From NCBI RefSeq assembly GCF_003143935.1, contig NZ_QFRX01000001.1, positions 8,519,507 to 8,583,506 on the forward strand: a stretch of 64,000 nt of DNA. The letters are read 5' to 3'. The notes under the pieces are model-generated. The model worked only from the letters and a program-made list of their open reading frames with translations. It did not search any database and had not been told where the DNA came from. The stretch comes from Streptomyces sp. Act143. Lineage in GTDB: Bacteria; Actinomycetota; Actinomycetes; Streptomycetales; Streptomycetaceae. Every line of letters begins with the position of its first letter. Positions within the stretch are counted from its first letter, which is position 1. Both the position numbers and the translations under genes were made by a program. Shown here piece by piece: positions 59,266-64,000 of this stretch.

Positions 59266-60180
59266 GTCGGTGACCTTCGCGGGCTGCGGCACGCCGGCCG
59301 CCGCGGCCCGCGAGCGGGACACCGCGACCCCCGCGAGACACAGCACACCGCCCGCCAGGGTGAGCGACCCGGGCACTTCACCGAGCATCGCCCAGGACAT
59401 CAGCACGACCAGCGCGGGCACCGCGTAGGTGGTCGCGCCCATCCGGCTGACGGTCGTACGGGCGAGGGCGTAGGCCCAGGTCGTGAAGGCCAGCGCGGTC
59501 GGGAAGACGCCCAGGTAGACCATGTTGAGCGTCGCGGAGAGAGGCGCCTCGCCGACCTGCCGCACGAGCTGCCCGCCGAACGGCAGACAGACCACGGCGC
59601 CCACGAGACAGCCGTACGTGGTGACTTGCAGGGCACTGGCGGTGCCGAGGGCCGGCTTCTGCGCGACGACGCCACCGGCGTACGCGACGGCCGCCAGCAG
59701 ACACAGCACCACCCCGAGCACCGACGACCCGCCCCCGCCCGACATCGACAGCCCCACGGTCACCGCCCCCGCGAACGACACCGCCATCCCCGCCAGCAGC
59801 CGCTGCGGCATGGCGTCCCCGAGCAGTCGCGAGCCGAGCAGCGCGATGAGGACGGGCCCGATGTTCACGACCAGCGCGGCGGTACCGGCGTCCACCTGCT
59901 GTTCGCCCCAGTTGAGGACGACCATGTAGAGCCCGAACCAGAGCAGTCCGGACACGGCGATGCCGGGCCAGGCGGACCGGGGCGGGGGCGCTTCGCGTCG
60001 TACGAGACACAGGGCGCCGAGCGCGATGACCCCGGAGAGCAGCCGCCCGAGGGCGAGGGCACCGGGGGAGTAGGCGTCCCCCGCGCTCCGGATGGAGACG
60101 AAGGCGGAAGCCCACAGCAGGACGGTGACGACGGCAGCACCGGCGGCGAGAGCAGCGGGACGGCGGGAGGGGGACATCAT
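59257..60180 (-). CDS. EamA/DMT-family exporter
   Basis: A 307-residue transporter with ten hydrophobic segments in two EamA repeats (first around WASAFVSIRSAGDAYSPGALALGRL, second around GVVAQKPALGTASALQVTTYGCLVGA). Members usually export amino acids or small metabolites. ATGs at 60180 and 60177 are both possible; AGGAG upstream fits the second better. It follows the ArsR-type regulator gene by 132 nt on the same strand, which may control it. Confidence 0.9.
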   Translation of the reverse strand: MMSPSRRPAALAAGAAVVTVLLWASAFVSIRSAGDAYSPGALALGRLLSGVIALGALCLVRREAPPPRSAWPGIAVSGLLWFGLYMVVLNWGEQQVDAGTAALVVNIGPVLIALLGSRLLGDAMPQRLLAGMAVSFAGAVTVGLSMSGGGGSSVLGVVLCLLAAVAYAGGVVAQKPALGTASALQVTTYGCLVGAVVCLPFGGQLVRQVGEAPLSATLNMVYLGVFPTALAFTTWAYALARTTVSRMGATTYAVPALVVLMSWAMLGEVPGSLTLAGGVLCLAGVAVSRSRAAAAGVPQPAKVTDSA

Positions 60181-60312
60181 GCTCCTGAGGTTGGGAAGAT
60201 CCGGTGACCGGAACTCGCGGGATTCGGACGTGAGACTCTGCGGGTCCCTCGGGGCTGGTGGCGCCCACGCGGCGGGCCGCACCTCGGCACCGCCCCGCGC
60301 CCCGGAAAGCCC

Positions 60313-61023
60313 TCAGCGCAGCGCCGCCGCTTCGATGCCCAGCAGCTCCGCCAAGGCCCGCTCGCCTTCCGTGGTCACCCGCACCGCACGTTCCGACCCG
60401 ATGCGTACACACCATCCCGCCTCCAGCGCATGCCGGCACAAGGCCGCCCCGGCCACCCCGGCGAGATGCGGCCGCCGCTCGGTCCAGTCCAGGCACCCCC
60501 GCGCCAAGGGCCGCCGACCCGAACGGTCAAGGTCGATGCCCGCGCTGTCGAACCACGCCAACCCTCCGTCCGTGAGGGCGAACCCGGCGTCCTGGGTGAG
60601 CAGCAGCCGTGTCGTCATGGCATCGGTCACCGCCATCCCCAGGCGGCCCGCCAGATGGTCGTAACAGGTACGCCCCCGTGCCATCGCGGACCCCGCAGAC
60701 GACTCCCGAAGACTCCGTGGCCGCGGCACCGCCTCCGGCCCCGCCTGCGCCGACAGCTCCTCCACCCACTGCGCCACCCGCGCGTCGGCGATCCGCACAT
60801 ACCGGTGCCGCCCCTGCCGCTCCTCCGCGAGCAACCCGCCCGCGACGAGCTTGCCGAGGTGTTCACTGAGCGTCGACGCGGCGACCCCGGCGTGCCGGGC
60901 GAGTTCGCCCGCGGTCCACGCCCGCCCGTCGAGCAGCGCCAGCAGGCACGCGGCCCGCGTCTCGTCCGCGATGAGCCCGGCGAGCCGGGCCAGGTGGGTC
61001 GCCCGGGGATTCCTGGAGGTCAT
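60313..61023 (-). CDS. ArsR-type winged-helix regulator with C-terminal domain
   Basis: A 236-residue protein. The N-terminal ArsR-like HTH is RAACLLALLDGRAWTAGELARHAGVAASTLSEHLGKLVAGGLL, followed by the wing RQGRHRYVRI. The C-terminal half (about 105-236) has RTCYDHLAGRLGMAVTDAM, a helical unit common in a group of these regulators. No Cys-based metal site is seen near the HTH. ATG at 61023 is used; upstream frame lacks features. It lies ahead of the EamA exporter gene on the same strand, a plausible target. Confidence 0.88.
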   Translation of the reverse strand: MTSRNPRATHLARLAGLIADETRAACLLALLDGRAWTAGELARHAGVAASTLSEHLGKLVAGGLLAEERQGRHRYVRIADARVAQWVEELSAQAGPEAVPRPRSLRESSAGSAMARGRTCYDHLAGRLGMAVTDAMTTRLLLTQDAGFALTDGGLAWFDSAGIDLDRSGRRPLARGCLDWTERRPHLAGVAGAALCRHALEAGWCVRIGSERAVRVTTEGERALAELLGIEAAALR

Positions 61024-61068
61024 GCCCCCAGCATGGAACACCGACACTTCGGCGCCCACCGAAGCGTC

Positions 61069-61710
61069 CTACGCGGGCCGCCCGACCTGCTCGTACTGCC
61101 GCGCCAGCCCGTCCAGCAGCGCCGCGAGCCCCGTCTCGAAGGCCCGCTCGTCGATCTTCTCCTGCTGCTCGGCGAGGAGGTGCGCCTGCCCGAGGTGCGG
61201 GTAGTCGGCGGGGTCGTACGCGCTCTGGTCGTCCACGAAACCCCCGGCGAAGGAGCCGAGCGCGGAGCCCATGATGAAGTACCGCATCAGCGCGCCGATG
61301 GACGTGGCCTGCGCGGGCGGCCAGCCCGCCTCGACCATCGCGCCGTACACCGCGTCCGCGAGCCGCAGCCCGGCCGGCCGGCGGCCCGGCCCCTGGGCGA
61401 GGACGGGAACGATGTTCGGGTGGTCCCGCAGGGCGGAGCGGTAGGAGACGGCCCAGTCGTGCAGCGCGGTCCGCCAGTCGCGGCCGTCCTCGAACATCGA
61501 CAGGTCGACCTGGGCGCTGACCGAGTCGGCGACCGCCTCCAGGATCTCGTCCTTGGTGCGGAAGTGGTTGTAGAGCGAGGGCCCGCTGACCCCGAGCTCG
61601 GCGGCCAGCCGCCGGGTGGACACGGCCGCGAGGCCCTCCGCGTCCACGAGGGCCCGAGCCGTCTCGACGATCCGGTCGGTGCTGAGGAGGGGCTTGCGCG
61701 GTCGGGCCAT
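61069..61710 (-). CDS. TetR-family regulator, probable repressor of the acyl-CoA/aldehyde genes
   Basis: A 213-residue regulator. The helix-turn-helix is STDRIVETARALVDAEGLAAVSTRRLAAELGVSGPSLYNHFRTK (about 10-52) followed by a TetR_C-like helical domain with HPNIVPVLAQGPGRR. ATG at 61710 is chosen (61719 possible). It is divergent from the acyl-CoA dehydrogenase gene over a 75-nt gap that holds AAACTAGCAGTGCTAATTT (61737-61755). A similar operator precedes the aldehyde dehydrogenase, so this protein probably controls both; an acyl-CoA may be the ligand. Confidence 0.9.
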   Translation of the reverse strand: MARPRKPLLSTDRIVETARALVDAEGLAAVSTRRLAAELGVSGPSLYNHFRTKDEILEAVADSVSAQVDLSMFEDGRDWRTALHDWAVSYRSALRDHPNIVPVLAQGPGRRPAGLRLADAVYGAMVEAGWPPAQATSIGALMRYFIMGSALGSFAGGFVDDQSAYDPADYPHLGQAHLLAEQQEKIDERAFETGLAALLDGLARQYEQVGRPA

Positions 61711-61736
61711 GGCGCACATAGTAGGGCTGCAACCAG

Positions 61737-61755
61737 AAACTAGCAGTGCTAATTT
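61737..61755. promoter_or_regulatory. Operator between TetR and acyl-CoA dehydrogenase genes
   Basis: AAACTAGCAGTGCTAATTT is an inverted repeat with one mismatched pair and a 3-nt centre. It aligns with 55232-55250 as AAACTA-rC-N3-GC-TArTTT. It sits in the divergent promoter and is probably the TetR binding site. Confidence 0.8.
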
Positions 61756-61785
61756 AAATGTACGCCTTTCAAGTGGGGTGATCTC

Positions 61786-62940
61786 GTGGTGAACCTGGGA
61801 CTCAGCGAGGAGCAGGAGGCCGTACGGCAGCTCGCCCGGCACTTCGTGGCACGTGAGATCACCCCGCACGTCATCGCCTGGGACCGCGCCGAGGAGGTCG
61901 ACCGGGGCATCGTGAAGAAGCTCGGCGAGGTCGGCTTCCTGGGGCTGACGATCGACGAGGAGTACGGCGGCTCGGGCGGCGATCACCTGGCGTACTGCCT
62001 GGTCACCGAGGAGCTGGGCCGTGGTGACTCCTCCGTGCGCGGCATCGTCTCCGTCTCCCTCGGCCTGGTCGCCAAGACGATCGCCGCGTGGGGGAGCGAG
62101 GAGCAGCAGCGGCAGTGGCTGCCGGGACTCACCGCCGGTGACCACGTCGGCTGCTTCGGGCTCACCGAGCCCGGCACCGGCTCCGACGCCGGCAACCTCG
62201 CCACCCGCGCGGTGCGCGACGGGGACGACTACGTCATCAACGGCACCAAGATGTTCATCACCAACGGCACCTGGGCCGACGTCGTGCTGCTGTTCGCCCG
62301 CTCCACCGACGCCCCCGGCCACAAGGGCGTCTCCGCCTTCCTCGTCCCCACCGACACTCCCGGTCTGAGCCGCCGCACCATCCACGGCAAGCTCGGCCTG
62401 CGCGGCCAGGCCACCGCCGAACTGGTCCTGGAGGACGTGCGCGTCCCCGCCGCCGCGCTGCTGGGGGAGGAGGGCAAGGGGTTCGCGGTCGCCATGTCGG
62501 CGCTCGCCAAGGGGCGGATGTCGGTCGCGGCGGGGTGCGTGGGCATCGCGCAGGCGGCCCTGGACGCGGCCGTGCGGTACGCCGGTGAGCGCGAGCAGTT
62601 CGGCAAGCCGATCGCGGGTCACCAGCTCGTGCAGGAGCTGATCAGCGACATCGCCGTGGACGTCGACGCGGCCCGGCTGCTGACCTGGCGGGTCGCCGAC
62701 CTGATCGACCGCGGTCTGCCCTTCGCCACCGAGTCCTCCAAGGCCAAGCTGTTCGCCTCCGAGGCCGCGGTCCGCGCCGCCAACAACGCCCTCCAGGTCT
62801 TCGGCGGCTACGGCTACATCGACGAGTACCCGGCGGGCAAGCTGCTGCGCGACGCCCGCGTGATGACCCTGTACGAGGGCACCAGCCAGATCCAGAAGCT
62901 GGTCATCGGGCGGGCGCTCACCGGGGTTTCGGCCTTCTGA
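61786..62940 (+). CDS. Acyl-CoA dehydrogenase
   Basis: A 384-residue FAD enzyme of normal length. Signatures are CFGLTEPGTGSDAG, GTKMFITNGTWADVVLLFA, and the C-terminal QVFGGYGYIDEYPAGKLLRDARVMTLYEGTSQIQ (key Glu364, the base of short-chain types). It introduces the alpha-beta double bond in acyl-CoA degradation. The short or branched chain type is most likely; the exact chain cannot be read. GTG at 61786 is the start. It is under the operator at 61737-61755 with the divergent TetR. Confidence 0.95.
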   Translation: MVNLGLSEEQEAVRQLARHFVAREITPHVIAWDRAEEVDRGIVKKLGEVGFLGLTIDEEYGGSGGDHLAYCLVTEELGRGDSSVRGIVSVSLGLVAKTIAAWGSEEQQRQWLPGLTAGDHVGCFGLTEPGTGSDAGNLATRAVRDGDDYVINGTKMFITNGTWADVVLLFARSTDAPGHKGVSAFLVPTDTPGLSRRTIHGKLGLRGQATAELVLEDVRVPAAALLGEEGKGFAVAMSALAKGRMSVAAGCVGIAQAALDAAVRYAGEREQFGKPIAGHQLVQELISDIAVDVDAARLLTWRVADLIDRGLPFATESSKAKLFASEAAVRAANNALQVFGGYGYIDEYPAGKLLRDARVMTLYEGTSQIQKLVIGRALTGVSAF

Positions 62941-63010
62941 GTAGGTGCGTCGGCGGGTCTGAGTATCTCGGCGGATGTGGCGTGCGCCGCGTCCGCCGAA
63001 GCTGGTCCCC

Positions 63011-63298
63011 ATGAGCGACACACCGGTCAAGCAGCAGAGCACGGCAGCCTTCTACGGCCAGGCCGTCGCGTCCTTCGCCGTCGCCATGGCGGCCACCGCC
63101 ATCGGCATCCTCCGGCTCGACGCCGACGCCTGGGTGCGCGGCTTCCTCGGCATCGCCGTGCTGTACCTCGTCACCTCCGCCTTCACCCTCGCCAAGGTCA
63201 TCCGGGACCGCCAGGAGGCCGGGCAGATCGTCAGCCGGGTCGACCAGGCCCGCCTGGAGAAGCTGCTCGCCGAGCACGACCCGTTCGAGAAGCTCTGA
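63011..63298 (+). CDS. YiaA/YiaB-like two-helix membrane protein
   Basis: A 95-residue protein with two hydrophobic segments (about 18-38 and 49-66) matching the YiaA/YiaB-type pattern (FYGQAVASFAVAMAATAIGIL, then WVRGFLGIAVLYLVTSAFTLAKVIRDRQE), and a charged C-terminus. ATG at 63011 is preferred over an upstream frame start. The function is unknown; its context after the acyl-CoA dehydrogenase suggests co-occurrence, not a proven role. Confidence 0.82.
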   Translation: MSDTPVKQQSTAAFYGQAVASFAVAMAATAIGILRLDADAWVRGFLGIAVLYLVTSAFTLAKVIRDRQEAGQIVSRVDQARLEKLLAEHDPFEKL

Positions 63299-63337
63299 CA
63301 TCGTGCTGCTGGACTGCGGCCGCCCCGACCCGCTGTC

Positions 63338-63351
63338 TAAGCGGTCGCTCA
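63338..63351. promoter_or_regulatory. Candidate operator before the TetR gene at 63402
   Basis: TAAGCGGTCGCTCA has the inverted core AGCG-GT-CGCT, 51 nt before the TetR start. It resembles operators of TetR repressors of acyl-CoA metabolism and may give autoregulation. Confidence 0.5.
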
Positions 63352-63401
63352 CCTTCGGCGGTATGGTGGTCCCTCTGTCAGTGGAGAGGGGCGAACGAGC
63401 G

Positions 63402-64000
63402 ATGAGTACGGCGGAGGAGACGGCCGGCGGCGAGACGTCGGCGTGGGGCGAGGTCACGCCCGACGCGGCACGGCGACTGCTGATCGCCGCGGTGGAGGCC
63501 TTCGCCGAGCGCGGCTACCACGCCACGACGACGCGCGACATCGCGGGCCGCGCGGGCATGAGTCCCGCCGCGCTCTACATCCACTACAAGACCAAGGAGG
63601 AACTCCTCCACCGCATCAGCAGGATCGGCCACACCAAGGCCCTGGAGATCCTGCAGACCGCGGCCCGCCGCGAGGGCACCGCCACCGAGCGGCTCGCGGA
63701 CGCCGTCAGCTCCTTCGTTCGCTGGCACGCGGGCGGCCGTACCACCGCCCGGGTCGTCCAGTACGAACTGGACTCCCTCGGCCCGGACGCCCGCGAGGAG
63801 ATCCTCGACCTGCGCCGGCAGTGCGATGCCGAGATCCGTCGGATCATCGAGGACGGCGTCGCCTCCGGCGAGTTCGACGTCCTGGACGTCAAGGGCACCA
63901 CCCTCGCCGTCATGTCGCTCTGCATCGATGTCGCCCGCTGGTTCAACGTCGACGGGCCCTGGACCCCCGACGAGGTCGGCGCGCTCGACGCCGACCTCGT
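63402..64000 (+). CDS. TetR-family regulator, 3' end outside window (partial)
   Basis: The frame is open from ATG 63402 to the right edge, 199 codons with no stop. The helix-turn-helix is LLIAAVEAFAERGYHATTTRDIAGRAGMSPAALYIHYKTKEELLHRI (about 25-72), followed by a helical ligand domain with HAGGRTTARVVQYELDSLGPDAREEI, a form seen in KstR2/PaaR-like regulators of aromatic or fatty acid breakdown. GGAGAGGGG precedes the ATG. The operator-like palindrome at 63338-63351 suggests autoregulation. The C-terminus is cut off by the window. Confidence 0.9.
   Translation, partial: MSTAEETAGGETSAWGEVTPDAARRLLIAAVEAFAERGYHATTTRDIAGRAGMSPAALYIHYKTKEELLHRISRIGHTKALEILQTAARREGTATERLADAVSSFVRWHAGGRTTARVVQYELDSLGPDAREEILDLRRQCDAEIRRIIEDGVASGEFDVLDVKGTTLAVMSLCIDVARWFNVDGPWTPDEVGALDADL

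Overview
The window is very GC-rich actinobacterial chromosome and reads as Streptomyces. Supporting signs are strong third-position GC bias, GTG/TTG starts with GGAGG-type ribosome sites, paired streptogrisin-type proteases, a cell-wall-anchored (LAETG) lytic polysaccharide monooxygenase, many TetR/GntR/MarR regulators, an ECF sigma/anti-sigma pair and GAAC-N4-GTTC SOS boxes. I saw no tRNA, rRNA, CRISPR array, insertion sequence or prophage. It looks like core-to-accessory chromosome rather than a mobile island. All family assignments are by eye; no database search was run.

Layout. 1-3.8 kb: end of a cysteine-rich small protein, then two streptogrisin-type secreted proteases flanking an SPFH protein. 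4-9.6 kb: a DUF3533-like membrane protein and the SOS pair dnaE2 plus a catalytically degenerate Y-family polymerase (ImuB-like), with a LexA box just upstream. 9.6-13.4 kb: divergent cupin/MarR pair with two palindromic operators, secreted lipase, anchored LPMO, GNAT, and an unlisted 44-residue ORF. 13.5-18 kb: methyltransferase, DUF402, tandem GNAT, GntR, DUF72 and an AAA ATPase. 18-27.8 kb: secreted GH39-like protein, then a minus-strand cell-surface glycan locus (DPM-like GT, GT2, polysaccharide deacetylase, and a 1275-residue protein joining a flippase-like half to a second multi-span membrane half), preceded by a CelD/BioF2-type acetyltransferase and a small membrane protein. 28-32 kb: subtilisin, SGNH lipase, receptor-type Ser/Thr kinase. 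32-38.7 kb: NicO-type metal transporter, TPR protein and DUF4331 protein on one strand, facing a divergent ECF sigma/RskA-like anti-sigma pair. 39-41.5 kb: DrrAB-like exporter with divergent TetR and paired operators. 41.5-44.8 kb: hmgA, a UTRA-GntR regulator and a stand-alone protein resembling the Type ISP restriction-modification specificity domain. 44.9-54.9 kb: putative lipoprotein/TetR, molybdopterin oxidoreductase, CitMHS citrate transporter with MFS partner, secreted protein plus sortase, and an orphan MsiK-like ATPase. 55-64 kb: aldehyde dehydrogenase, Zn alcohol dehydrogenase, MHS transporter, EamA exporter, ArsR- and TetR-type regulators, acyl-CoA dehydrogenase, YiaA/B-like protein, and a TetR gene cut by the right edge.

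How it may work together. The secreted hydrolases (two S1E proteases, subtilisin, two lipases, LPMO, GH39-like) fit a saprophyte. The 55-62 kb genes look like one oxidation route for an alcohol, aldehyde and acyl-CoA: two copies of one operator type (AAACTA-N7-TAGTTT-like) lie in front of the aldehyde dehydrogenase and between TetR and the acyl-CoA dehydrogenase, suggesting one regulon. The least explained parts are the DUF4331-TPR-NicO-ECF locus, the flippase fusion, the solo Type ISP-like protein behind hmgA, and a small palindromic element that sits in frame inside three unrelated genes.
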